From: Phycisphaerae bacterium
GTDB lineage: Bacteria; Planctomycetota; Phycisphaerae; Sedimentisphaerales; Anaerohalosphaeraceae
Direction of reading: 5' to 3'
Length of the DNA: 10,275 nucleotides
Assembly: GCA_007121565.1 (NCBI GenBank)
Contig: SKKI01000179.1
Location: forward strand, 1 to 10,275
Both the position numbers and the translations under genes were made by a program. How positions within the stretch are numbered: the stretch's first letter is position 1; every line of letters begins with the position of its first letter. The notes beneath the pieces were generated by a model. It was not told where the DNA came from. It saw only the letters and a program-made list of their open reading frames with translations, and did no database searches. Below are positions 1 through 6,294 of the stretch, in pieces.

Positions 1-344
1 CTGTAATGCGGGCCGGTCACAAGCATACTGCTCCCGACACCGGCAACCATTACCACCAGCATAAACGGACTGATCACCCGCAACACATCCAGCGTCAGCG
101 CGTGGGCGAAGGCCATAAACGCCTGACTGTTGTCAAGAACCGAGGTATCCAGCTCCAGCGCCGTCAGCAGCCGCTGCCGGCACCAGCGGACAAACCACGG
201 CCCCAGCAGCGCTGTCGCCGCGGTCAGCGCAATCAACGTGGCGGCCGAAAGGATCTCCTGGCTCTGGGGCACCTGTCCTTCCTCGCGCGCTTTTTCAAGG
301 CGGCGTGGTGTGGGTTGTTCAGTTTTGTCCTGTTTGTCCGGCAT
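1..344 (-). CDS. flhB: Flagellar export gate/switch protein FlhB, N-terminal part (cut by window edge)
   Basis: FlhB is the inner-membrane export gate protein whose C-terminal cytoplasmic domain switches substrate specificity from rod/hook to filament proteins. Only the first 114 codons are here; the rest lies beyond the left edge. The call rests on the hallmark N-terminus, which reads DKTEQPTPRRLEKAREEGQV at about residues 5-24 and continues PQSQE. This amphipathic stretch is found in FlhB and YscU proteins. Hydrophobic segments follow at about residues 32-46 and 86-105 and fit the first membrane helices. The ATG at 344 is the only sensible start, because the next upstream ATG (355) meets a stop after two codons. 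The Shine-Dalgarno match is weak (GGA about 7 nt upstream). An 83-nt gap separates it from fliR, the largest gap after the one before fliO. I see no convincing promoter in it. The autocleavage NPTH site cannot be checked because it lies outside the window. Confidence 0.95.
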   Translation of the reverse strand, partial: MPDKQDKTEQPTPRRLEKAREEGQVPQSQEILSAATLIALTAATALLGPWFVRWCRQRLLTALELDTSVLDNSQAFMAFAHALTLDVLRVISPFMLVVMVAGVGSSMLVTGPHY

Positions 345-427
345 TAAACGTCCATATCCATCGAGCGGCCGTCACAGCCGCGTCGCATTTTCAGTCTGTG
401 ATGAACGGCATTTGGCCATATTTTTAG

Positions 428-1186
428 TCACACCGGCAGCAGCCGATCCAGCCACAGGGTAAACTGCCTCAGGTACGCGGCGATAAAGGGCAAAAACATC
501 CCGACCATCAGCAGCCCCAGACCGCAGCGCAGCGGCAAGCTTAAAAACAGCACATTGGCCTCCGGCGCGATCCGCGCCATGATCGCCAGCACCACCAAAA
601 GCAGCAAAAAGACCGCCAGGATCGGCGCCGCCATCTGCAAAGCCAGCATCAGCATCGCCGAGCCGGCCTTGAGCACGCTGCCGAGCAGAACCTCGGCACT
701 CGGGCCGGCGCCGAGCGGATAGCCTTCAAAGGACCGGCTTAAAATCTGAAGCAGCAGATGATGCCCGTCGATCTGAAACAACATCATCACAAAAATAATT
801 TCCAGCAGCATCCCGATCGGCTGGCCCTGCTCGCCCATAAACGGGTCCAGCACATTGCCCATTCGCAGGCCCATCTGCCGCGCGATGATATTGCCGGCCA
901 CGCGGATAACCGCCAGCAGGCTGTAGGCCACCAGGCCCAGCGCCAGCCCGTAAAACGTCTCGTCGGCGATGCGCACCACTGCTTCGATCAGATGCGGCGC
1001 TTCGCCCGGCGGCGGCGACGGCGTGATCATCGCAAAAAAAAACGACAATATCAGCGCGATCGTCACCTTGCCCCGCACGGGGATAGTCTGCCAACTGAAC
1101 AGCGGAGAGGCGGCAAAAAACGCACCGATCCGCGTCAGTACCAGGATAAAGCCAAATATATTGCCGTCTGAAATATCAATACCCAT
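428..1186 (-). CDS. fliR: Flagellar biosynthesis protein FliR
   Basis: FliR is the single-copy subunit of the FliP5-FliQ4-FliR1 export gate, the inner-membrane channel entry through which rod, hook and filament subunits pass. The 252-residue product matches the family length and is strongly hydrophobic. Its start (MGIDISDGNIFGFILVLTRI) and the following FAASPLF and IPVRGKVTIAL stretches are typical of the FliR/SpaR family, as is the GEQGQPIGMLLEI region near the middle. Several membrane segments are evident, with a hydrophobic end near LLPFIAAYL-like sequence. The ATG lies inside the end of fliQ (11-nt overlap), so translation is probably coupled; only a weak GGAT precedes it. A run of nine T on the coding strand (1034-1042) encodes FFF near residue 50 and could be a slippage site. 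Identification is by family pattern and gene order. Confidence 0.95.
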   Translation of the reverse strand: MGIDISDGNIFGFILVLTRIGAFFAASPLFSWQTIPVRGKVTIALILSFFFAMITPSPPPGEAPHLIEAVVRIADETFYGLALGLVAYSLLAVIRVAGNIIARQMGLRMGNVLDPFMGEQGQPIGMLLEIIFVMMLFQIDGHHLLLQILSRSFEGYPLGAGPSAEVLLGSVLKAGSAMLMLALQMAAPILAVFLLLLVVLAIMARIAPEANVLFLSLPLRCGLGLLMVGMFLPFIAAYLRQFTLWLDRLLPV

Positions 1187-1445
1187 AGCTCTGAATCCGG
1201 CTGAACATCTCCGTCGTAAACCGGATCAAGATCTGCAGCATCCAGTTGCCGAACAGCAGCGAGGTCAGGGCCACCGCGATAAGCTTGGGCGCAATGGTCA
1301 GCGACATATCCCGAATTGACGTGACGGTCTGAAACAGGGAAATGACGATACCGGTAAAAATACACACCAGCAGAATCGGCGCCGCCAGCATCAGGGCCGT
1401 TTCCATTGTATGACGTCCCAGATAGAGGACCGTATCTACATCCAT
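1176..1445 (-). CDS. fliQ: Flagellar biosynthesis protein FliQ
   Basis: FliQ is the small subunit that wraps around FliP and FliR in the export gate and helps close it. The 89-residue length is standard for the family. Two long hydrophobic segments are visible (about residues 14-38 and 52-72). Between them are the family-typical TGIVISLFQTVTSIRDMSLT and IAPKLIAV stretches. The start is preceded by a strong Shine-Dalgarno (AGGAG, spacing 6). It begins 28 nt after the fliP stop and its end overlaps the fliR start by 11 nt, which is the usual fliP-fliQ-fliR order. Confidence 0.96.
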   Translation of the reverse strand: MDVDTVLYLGRHTMETALMLAAPILLVCIFTGIVISLFQTVTSIRDMSLTIAPKLIAVALTSLLFGNWMLQILIRFTTEMFSRIQSYGY

Positions 1446-1451
1446 AACATA

Positions 1452-1456
1452 CTCCT
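1452..1456 (-). promoter_or_regulatory. Ribosome binding site of fliQ
   Basis: The coding strand reads AGGAG here, six bases before the fliQ ATG at 1445. It supports that start over a nearby out-of-frame ATG at 1450. Confidence 0.75.
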
Positions 1457-1473
1457 GCGTCTCAGCGTTGACC

Positions 1474-2268
1474 TCAGCGAAAACTCAAACTCAATCCCTG
1501 CGCCAGCACGCCCCAGCCGTCGACCAGGATGAACAAGATCAGCTTGAACGGCAGCGAGATCATCACCGGCGGCAGCATCATCATCCCGGCGCTGAGCAGC
1601 ACACTGGCAATGACCAGGTCCAGCAGCAAAAACGGGATAAACAGCAGACAGCCGATTTCAAAGGCCGTTCGAAACTCACTGATAATAAACGCCGGTGCTA
1701 CAATGTGTAGTCCCAGATCCGTCACCTTCTCGGGCATCGGGACATTGGCAATTGAAACGAACAGCGCCATATCGCTTTTGCGTGTCTGGCGAATCATAAA
1801 TTCCTTGATAATCGTCCCGGCCGCGGCGGTGGCCTGGTCAAACTCGATCTCATCGGCAAGGTACGGACCGACGGCATCGTCCTGAATCCGGTACAGCGTC
1901 GGGGCCATCGTAAAGAGCGTCAAAAACAGCGCAAGGCCCATGATTGCCGTATTGGGCGGGATATTCTGCGTGCCCAGCGCCCGGCGGACAAAGCCGAGTA
2001 CAATGACAATCCGCGTAAACGAGGTTGTCATCGCCAGGATGCTGGGCAGCAGCGTCAGCAGGGTAAACAGCACCACCAGCTTGACCGGCGCGCTCCATTC
2101 ATTGGGCGTATCACTGGTCGGATCGGTCGTGGCCTTGTCCACCACGTCCAGCAGCTCCGGGACCGTGGGCATGGTGTGCCCGGCGGTGCCGGCCTGCGCC
2201 GTTGCCTGCGCACCGATGACAAAGACAAGCCAGCCCAGCCCCGTCAGCAGCAGCAGCCGACTATTCAT
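1474..2268 (-). CDS. fliP: Flagellar biosynthesis protein FliP with N-terminal signal peptide
   Basis: FliP is the main pore-forming subunit (five copies) of the flagellar export gate in the inner membrane. From the chosen start it is 264 residues. A cleavable-looking signal sequence comes first (MNSRLLLLTGLGWLVFVIGA, then QATAQAG), as expected because many FliP proteins are synthesised with a signal peptide. The conserved core follows: SFTRIVIVLGFVRRALGTQN, PPNTAIMGLALFLTLF, and near the C-terminus GMMMLPPVMISLPFKLILF followed by VDGW. These are family signatures. The frame stays open to 2307, giving 13 more residues. I prefer the ATG at 2268 because it begins a proper signal peptide and has GGGAAGG 8 nt upstream. 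With this start it overlaps the fliO end by 8 nt, suggesting coupled translation. Confidence 0.95.
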   Translation of the reverse strand: MNSRLLLLTGLGWLVFVIGAQATAQAGTAGHTMPTVPELLDVVDKATTDPTSDTPNEWSAPVKLVVLFTLLTLLPSILAMTTSFTRIVIVLGFVRRALGTQNIPPNTAIMGLALFLTLFTMAPTLYRIQDDAVGPYLADEIEFDQATAAAGTIIKEFMIRQTRKSDMALFVSIANVPMPEKVTDLGLHIVAPAFIISEFRTAFEIGCLLFIPFLLLDLVIASVLLSAGMMMLPPVMISLPFKLILFILVDGWGVLAQGLSLSFR

Positions 2269-2749
2269 ATCCCGGGCCTTCCCGGTCGCTGACCGTGTCG
2301 CTGACATCGGCCAGCATGGACAGACTGTCGCCCGAACCGGCCACGAGAAATGTTTTGGACCCGACGTGAATCAGATGCAGGGCCTTTCGCGGGCCCAGGC
2401 GTACGGTTTCGCCGATATGGATCTGGCGCCCCTGGCTGCGCCCTCCGGCCGGCCCGCAGGAAAACTTGCGGCACACCAGCCATGCGCCCAGACCGATTAC
2501 GATCACCAGACCAATCATATAGATAAACTGGCGCAACAACTGGCCCTGCAGCCGAGTTGACTCATCGGCAAAGGGCGCCTCGGTTGTCGAATCGCGGTCG
2601 CCGTTTTCGGCCGACGGCTCTGTGGGGTGGCCGGTGTCGGTGTCCATCGCATAGGCGGCGCCCTGGCCCAGGCTCGGGCGCAGCAGCAGTTGGGCGACAA
2701 TGCACAACACCAGCAGCGATCCCAGCAGCATAATTCGTTTTTTCAGCAT
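2261..2749 (-). CDS. fliO: Flagellar export gate assembly protein FliO
   Basis: FliO is a small membrane protein that helps assemble the FliP ring of the export gate. The 162-residue product has a hydrophobic N-terminus (about residues 5-22, starting MLKKRIMLLGSLL) that looks like a signal sequence or first helix. A low-complexity acidic, Ser/Thr-rich linker follows, then a second membrane segment (QFIYMIGLVIVIGLGAWLV, about residues 75-93). The cytoplasmic FliO domain comes last: IHIGETVRLGPRKALHLIHV, then GSKTFLVAGSGDSLSMLADV, the short beta-rich module usual for FliO. Overall sequence conservation is low in this family, so position directly before fliP is part of the evidence. The frame is open up to 2860, but the ATG at 2749 is chosen: it has AAGGA with 6-nt spacing and gives a clean N-terminal hydrophobic segment. 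A sigma-54-like promoter lies just upstream. Confidence 0.9.
   Translation of the reverse strand: MLKKRIMLLGSLLVLCIVAQLLLRPSLGQGAAYAMDTDTGHPTEPSAENGDRDSTTEAPFADESTRLQGQLLRQFIYMIGLVIVIGLGAWLVCRKFSCGPAGGRSQGRQIHIGETVRLGPRKALHLIHVGSKTFLVAGSGDSLSMLADVSDTVSDREGPGYE
2277..2283 (-). promoter_or_regulatory. Ribosome binding site of fliP (decides the start)
   Basis: The coding strand reads GGGAAGG, eight bases before the ATG at 2268 and inside the end of fliO. It supports 2268 over the longer in-frame start at 2307. Confidence 0.55.
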
Positions 2750-2755
2750 ACGCAG

Positions 2756-2760
2756 TCCTT
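2756..2760 (-). promoter_or_regulatory. Ribosome binding site of fliO (decides the start)
   Basis: The coding strand reads AAGGA six bases before the ATG at 2749. No comparable site was found for the longer frame opening at 2860. Confidence 0.6.
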
Positions 2761-2785
2761 GCAGAATGGCTCTCTGAGATATGAG

Positions 2786-2801
2786 TGCAAATGGTATGCC
2801 G
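2786..2801 (-). promoter_or_regulatory. Candidate sigma-54 (RpoN) -24/-12 promoter upstream of fliO
   Basis: On the coding strand the 16 bases read CGGCATACCATTTGCA. This matches the sigma-54 pattern TGGCAC-N5-TTGCA at the GG, CA and TTGCA positions, with exactly ten bases between the invariant GG and GC. It lies in the 177-nt gap between the second motB and fliO, the largest gap in the window. The expected transcription start would be near 2775, about 26 nt before the fliO ATG and upstream of its ribosome binding site. Sigma-54 control of flagellar genes is known in many bacteria. That it acts here is inferred from one sequence match, and no enhancer site was identified. Confidence 0.5.
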
Positions 2802-2926
2802 CGATGTGAGATGCCGCAGATTGGTCCCCCTGCGCAGCACTGCCGGGCGGCGGCGCGCAAAAGTTAAACGCCCGTCCGTTCAATTGTACGACAGATCGCA
2901 GGCTACTCCGGGCCCGTCCTCTCCCG

Positions 2927-3661
2927 TTATCGTGTTTCGGTCAATACGGTAATCAAAATGTGTGTTTTGGAGCTGGCCGGCCCGTCGGGGCCGATCCAGT
3001 GGCCGCCCGGTCCCGCGCCCCAGGAAAAAACCGCCCAATCCGTCTGTTGGGGCAGTTGCTGCCGGAGAAAATCGGCGACCGTCTGGCCCCGCCGCACCGA
3101 GACCTCCCACTGCCGCGCCGCCGGGGCATCTCCGGCCAGCCCCAGCACGTACACGGTCGGATTCTGGTCGGAAAACCCAGCGGCCAACTGCTCGCTCAGT
3201 CGCTGCAGTGTCTGCTGATCCGAGGCCGACAGATCCCAACGGCCGTCTGCAAAACGAACAGGCGTGGCAAACGCCGTTTTCTCCGTGCCGGTAATGTGCG
3301 ACGGCGAGATCGTCATCATCTGTTCAATATCCATCAGCGCCCGCCTGAGCGTCTCCATATGGGCGTCAATGGAGCGATCCTCAGGCTCATCCTGGCCGGC
3401 GTCTACGGGATAATACACCTTCGGATGCTCAAAGACTGAACTGATAGACTGATGGTCCAAAATCCCGGCTATACCAAAATCGGCAACCGCTTTACGGAAG
3501 GAGTGAATTCCCCTCTCAAATCGGTGTTGGTCGACCTGCGTTTCGGCCATGCTCAGCAGCATCACGAAAAACGTCAGCAGCAGCGTGATCATATCGGAAA
3601 ATGTCACGATATACCCCGGCGCTGAGGATTTCTGGTCGCTGTCGGGCTTTTTTTTACTCAT
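2927..3661 (-). CDS. Second MotB-like flagellar stator protein
   Basis: A 244-residue MotB-family protein, presumed inner-membrane stator subunit that pairs with MotA. The N-terminus is short and Lys-rich. A single membrane helix follows at about residues 16-38 (GYIVTFSDMITLLLTFFVML). It contains Asp23, which aligns with the ion-binding Asp of MotB/PomB (Asp32 in E. coli). A charged, probably helical linker covers about 40-125. The C-terminal part (about 130-240) resembles an OmpA-like peptidoglycan-binding domain: a beta strand YVLGLAG, then WEVSVRRGQTVADFL, which matches the WELSxxRAxxVxxYL pattern. The end (THILITVL) lacks the NRRVEI-type signature, and the HTD motif is not clear. The start overlaps the preceding motB stop as ATGA, with AGGAG at 3671-3675. 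Eight consecutive A follow the start region (codons 3-5). It differs clearly from the neighbouring motB, so it is not a recent copy. Confidence 0.85.
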   Translation of the reverse strand: MSKKKPDSDQKSSAPGYIVTFSDMITLLLTFFVMLLSMAETQVDQHRFERGIHSFRKAVADFGIAGILDHQSISSVFEHPKVYYPVDAGQDEPEDRSIDAHMETLRRALMDIEQMMTISPSHITGTEKTAFATPVRFADGRWDLSASDQQTLQRLSEQLAAGFSDQNPTVYVLGLAGDAPAARQWEVSVRRGQTVADFLRQQLPQQTDWAVFSWGAGPGGHWIGPDGPASSKTHILITVLTETR

Positions 3662-4314
3662 TCGTACACACTCCTGTCCAGCAGGGTGATTTCCAAGCGG
3701 CGGGCAGTGCTTTTTTCCCGCATGGTGGTCGATGCGCTCAGACTGAATCGGCCCCGATCCAGTTGCGACTCGTTGACCAGGTAGTTCATCACCGCCTGGG
3801 CCCGCTCAAGCCCCAGCGCATCGGCGCCGTCCGGGGCAGTTTCACTGAGGACCACAGCGCCTGCCTGATGCTGCAGAAAGACGCCCATCGCATCGAGGAC
3901 CTGGCGTCCCTGTTCGGAGATCGCCGCGCCGCTGCCCCAGAAAAAAACCGACGACGGCACGGAAAACACCTTTAGATTGCGAAAATCCAGGGATCTCTGT
4001 TCGCGCATAAAATTACTGCTCTGCTGGGTGGCCGGCGTGCGCGTTTCACTGCCTTCGGTTTGCGGGACGCTTTGGTCGCTGCTCATGCGGTCCCAGATCG
4101 AGTCCCGCTGGTCACTGGGCGAGGTGCCGACGATTGACATCGCCTGGGCAAACGAAAATCCCAACTGCGGCAGGGTCTCTTTGTGAAATGTCGCGAAACT
4201 GAGCAGCAGCACAAAAAATGTCAGCAGCAATGTCATGCAGTCACAAAACGTGACCATCCACTCCGGCGCACCGGCCGGGCCGTCATCCTCGCGTTGTTTC
4301 TGCTGTTTTGCCAT
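3658..4314 (-). CDS. motB: Flagellar motor stator protein MotB (first of two)
   Basis: MotB forms the ion channel with MotA and anchors the stator to peptidoglycan. The 218-residue product has a short charged N-terminus and one membrane helix at about residues 18-42 (PEWMVTFCDCMTLLLTFFVL). Asp25 is at the place of the proton/sodium-binding Asp. A linker rich in Ser, Thr and Gln spans about 62-108. The OmpA-like domain is at about 115-213: VFSVPSSVFFWGSGAAIS, then GLERAQAVMNYLV, and ARRLEITLL, which corresponds to the usual NRRVEI. Where the family normally has HTD, this protein reads ETA (158-160), so the Asp that contacts diaminopimelate seems to be missing; Arg171 is kept. The start overlaps the motA stop by one base (TGATG) and the end overlaps the next motB by four (ATGA). 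Only a weak AAGG precedes the start, consistent with translation coupled to motA. Confidence 0.9.
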   Translation of the reverse strand: MAKQQKQREDDGPAGAPEWMVTFCDCMTLLLTFFVLLLSFATFHKETLPQLGFSFAQAMSIVGTSPSDQRDSIWDRMSSDQSVPQTEGSETRTPATQQSSNFMREQRSLDFRNLKVFSVPSSVFFWGSGAAISEQGRQVLDAMGVFLQHQAGAVVLSETAPDGADALGLERAQAVMNYLVNESQLDRGRFSLSASTTMREKSTARRLEITLLDRSVYE

Positions 4315-5084
4315 CAGACCGTTGCCTTGACCTCTTCACGATGGGCCGGCGAGATAAACGCCTGCATTTTTTCACGCACCACCGTCGGGTTTTCGCCGCG
4401 ACTGATGGTGCAGATGCCCTCGAGAATCATTTCCATCGCCAGCGCCTCGGCCTTGGAATAGATTCCCAACTTACCGGCCAGCGGGATAAACACCAGGTTC
4501 GCCAGCAGGGCACCGTAAAACGTCGTCAGCAGCGCCGTTGCCATGCCGACGCCGATATCATCCGGTGAGCTGAGATTCTGCAGCATTTGCACTAGGCCGA
4601 TCAGGGTTCCGATCATCCCGAACGCCGGCGCCGAGGCGCCCATGAATTCAAGCTGTTTCTTGCCGCTGGCGTGTCGTTCCTGAAGATATTCGATCTCCAA
4701 TGCCATCATCGCGCGGACAACATCTTCTTCCTGGCCGTCCACCAGCATTTGCAGGCCCTTGGCCAAAAAGGCATTGTCCACTTTACGGATTTGCTCTTCC
4801 AGTGCCAACGCGCCATCCCGCCTGCTGATCGCGGCAAAGTTGATCATTTTCCGGATGATCTCGTTTGGACTGGGTACCTTGGTCGTAAAGGTCTTTTTGA
4901 CAATGCTGAAAATGCTGAGAAACTGCTTGAGCGAAAAATGGATCATGACCGAACAGAGCATCCCGCCGATCACGATTCCCATCGAAGGAATATTGACAAA
5001 CGCCCCCGCGCCACCGCCGACTGCAATGGCGGAGGCAATAATCAGAAATCCGAGAATCAGGCCGACAACGGTTGCGATATCCAT
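4314..5084 (-). CDS. motA: Flagellar motor stator protein MotA (PomA-like)
   Basis: MotA is the four-helix inner-membrane stator subunit that rotates around the MotB dimer and pushes on FliG. The product is 256 residues, close to PomA and shorter than E. coli MotA. Hydrophobic segments lie at about residues 4-22, 32-50, 150-170 and 180-203. The cytoplasmic loop between the second and third carries the charged FliG-contact region (Arg88, Arg89, Glu96, Glu97 in SRRDGALALEEQ). The two functional prolines are at 153 (SAPAFGMIGTLIGLV) and 201 (FIPLAGKL). Thr160 and Thr188 align with PomA Thr158 and Thr186, associated with sodium use in Vibrio. Sodium coupling is therefore possible but unproven, since these Thr also occur outside clear sodium stators. 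A strong AGGAGG lies upstream, and the gene starts 4 nt after the motE-like gene. Confidence 0.95.
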   Translation of the reverse strand: MDIATVVGLILGFLIIASAIAVGGGAGAFVNIPSMGIVIGGMLCSVMIHFSLKQFLSIFSIVKKTFTTKVPSPNEIIRKMINFAAISRRDGALALEEQIRKVDNAFLAKGLQMLVDGQEEDVVRAMMALEIEYLQERHASGKKQLEFMGASAPAFGMIGTLIGLVQMLQNLSSPDDIGVGMATALLTTFYGALLANLVFIPLAGKLGIYSKAEALAMEMILEGICTISRGENPTVVREKMQAFISPAHREEVKATV

Positions 5085-5088
5085 AGGA

Positions 5089-5787
5089 CTAATCCTCCTG
5101 CCGGATGCGCTTGAGGTATCGGCTCAACACAGCGGCCACCTCCGGCTGCGCATCGCCAATCTGGCCGAGGACGCGGGCTGCGTTTCGATCGTTCATAAAA
5201 TATAAAATCTTCACCACATCCTCGACCTGGTTATTGCCGGCCATATTGATCATGATATTGCCGGCCTGTACCGCATCCATCCGGTCATAGGTCGCGGCAA
5301 GACGCTGAAGGTTGTTCTGCTCGGTCGCTTCAATCTCAATGAGCGTCTCGTCCAGCCGCTGCTGACGCTCGGCCAGCGAGGCCAGCCGCATATCCAGCGT
5401 CTCCTGAAGCTGATTGAGCTGTTCGATATCCTCACGCAGACTTTTGCGGGCCAGTGCGATGCGCTGGTCCTCATCGGCCAGCTCCTTTTCGCGCTGGGCA
5501 TGCTCGCGCGTTTTCTCACGCACGTCGTAGATCAAATGCTGAAGCTGCCGCTCGGTCAGCCCGGCGGCGGGGGTCTCGGACGGCGTCAGATCCAGCACGG
5601 CATCCAGCGGCGACCGTTGCTGTCCGGCTCCCTCAGCGGTAGCGGTCTCTGTCGCCGGCGGCTCGGACGGCACAACCGCCGCATCGGCCGCTTTTTGCCG
5701 GCGAAACCAGTTGAAGCCAAAACTGGCGGCAAAGCTGAACACACCAAGTGCGATCATTAAAATCAGTTGATACTTTTTCATACGCAT
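5089..5787 (-). CDS. Membrane-anchored coiled-coil protein with MgtE-N-like C-terminus (MotE/YlxF family)
   Basis: A 232-residue protein with the layout of the MotE/YlxF family. A basic start and one membrane segment are at about residues 6-25. A Pro/Ala/Thr-rich linker spans about 33-76. A long charged coiled coil covers about 80-168. A C-terminal helical module at about 172-225 (QAGNIMINMAGNN, then VEDVVKILYFMNDRNAARVL) resembles the intracellular MgtE N-domain. Known relatives are B. subtilis YlxF, encoded right after fliJ, and rhizobial MotE, described as a chaperone for the motor protein MotC. The position here, after fliJ and 4 nt before motA, suits both. By topology the coiled coil may be cytoplasmic or periplasmic; if the N-terminal segment is an uncleaved anchor, a periplasmic location is likely, as for rhizobial MotE. 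A role in stator assembly is inference. The ATG at 5787 is chosen over 5781 because GGAGG lies 5 nt upstream. Confidence 0.8.
   Translation of the reverse strand: MRMKKYQLILMIALGVFSFAASFGFNWFRRQKAADAAVVPSEPPATETATAEGAGQQRSPLDAVLDLTPSETPAAGLTERQLQHLIYDVREKTREHAQREKELADEDQRIALARKSLREDIEQLNQLQETLDMRLASLAERQQRLDETLIEIEATEQNNLQRLAATYDRMDAVQAGNIMINMAGNNQVEDVVKILYFMNDRNAARVLGQIGDAQPEVAAVLSRYLKRIRQED
5094..5099 (-). promoter_or_regulatory. Ribosome binding site of motA
   Basis: The coding strand reads AGGAGG, nine bases before the motA ATG at 5084 and overlapping the end of the preceding gene. It is one of the strongest such sites in the window, which fits the high copy number of MotA (five per two MotB). 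Confidence 0.7.
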
Positions 5788-5792
5788 TACTG

Positions 5793-5797
5793 CCTCC
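5793..5797 (-). promoter_or_regulatory. Ribosome binding site of the motE-like gene (decides the start)
   Basis: The coding strand reads GGAGG five bases before the ATG at 5787. From the alternative ATG at 5781 the spacing would be 11, which is less favourable. Confidence 0.6.
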
Positions 5798-5817
5798 GTT
5801 CATTAAAACGGGCGCCG

Positions 5818-6270
5818 CTACCGGTATCCCAGAAGGGTCCGGGCCACGGCGGCATTTGTAGTTTCATCTTCATCTCGCTGCTGCTGTGTATGTTGGGCGC
5901 GGCAATACGACTGCCAGGCCTGTTCGCGCAGCCGCTCAAGGGCTTTGCGCGACTTGCGTGCGGCCATAATCGCCTCGGTTTTTTCATTGCGTTTGCTCTC
6001 CAGTTTGTCAAGCTCGCGCCGCAGCGCGGCAATCCGCTGGTCAATCACAGCGACATGCGTCATAAATATCTGCTGGCCGCTGAGCCGCGTTGTGCCATCC
6101 AACCGGCCAAGCTCGGCCAGACGGCTGCGAAGCATCGCTTTTTCCATCAACATCCGCCCGCGCAACGCTGTCATCTGCTCGGTCAGGGCCATCAATTCCG
6201 CTCGCAGGGCATCTTCCTGTTTCTGCCGCACATCCAGCAGCCGCTGGAGCCGCCATTTGAACCTCTGCAT
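5818..6270 (-). CDS. fliJ: Flagellar export protein FliJ
   Basis: FliJ is the small coiled-coil stalk of the export ATPase. It inserts into the FliI hexamer and links it to FlhA. The 150-residue product is almost entirely charged heptad-like helix, with the family-typical start MQRFKWRLQRLLDVRQKQED. FliJ proteins are poorly conserved, so the call rests on this N-terminus, the helical character, the usual length of about 150 and the position right after fliI. The frame could also begin at a TTG at 6276, two codons earlier. I choose the ATG at 6270 because MxxFxWxL is the normal FliJ beginning. It starts 24 nt after the fliI stop. Only a weak purine-rich site (GAGAG) lies upstream. Confidence 0.88.
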   Translation of the reverse strand: MQRFKWRLQRLLDVRQKQEDALRAELMALTEQMTALRGRMLMEKAMLRSRLAELGRLDGTTRLSGQQIFMTHVAVIDQRIAALRRELDKLESKRNEKTEAIMAARKSRKALERLREQAWQSYCRAQHTQQQRDEDETTNAAVARTLLGYR

Positions 6271-6294
6271 CGTCAAGTGTCTCTCTGTTTAATC

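Noticed and set aside
401..426. Possible sigma-28 promoter before flhB (TAAA followed by GCCG on the coding strand).
   Set aside because: The spacing is 13 rather than about 15 bases and the bases after GCCG do not match GATAA; too weak to call.
2269..2307. Longer fliP start at 2307.
   Set aside because: It would place 13 polar residues before a clear signal peptide and overlap fliO by 47 nt; the ATG at 2268 has GGGAAGG at good spacing.
2750..2860. Longer fliO reading frame starting at 2860 (37 extra residues).
   Set aside because: The extra part is not FliO-like, lies across the candidate promoter, and the ATG at 2749 has a better ribosome binding site and a proper hydrophobic N-terminus.
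2830..2926. GC-rich stretch after the second motB as a transcription terminator.
   Set aside because: I found no clear stem-loop followed by a T run on the coding strand.
6271..6276. TTG start of fliJ two codons upstream.
   Set aside because: The ATG at 6270 gives the usual FliJ beginning MxxFxWxL; the ribosome binding evidence does not separate them.
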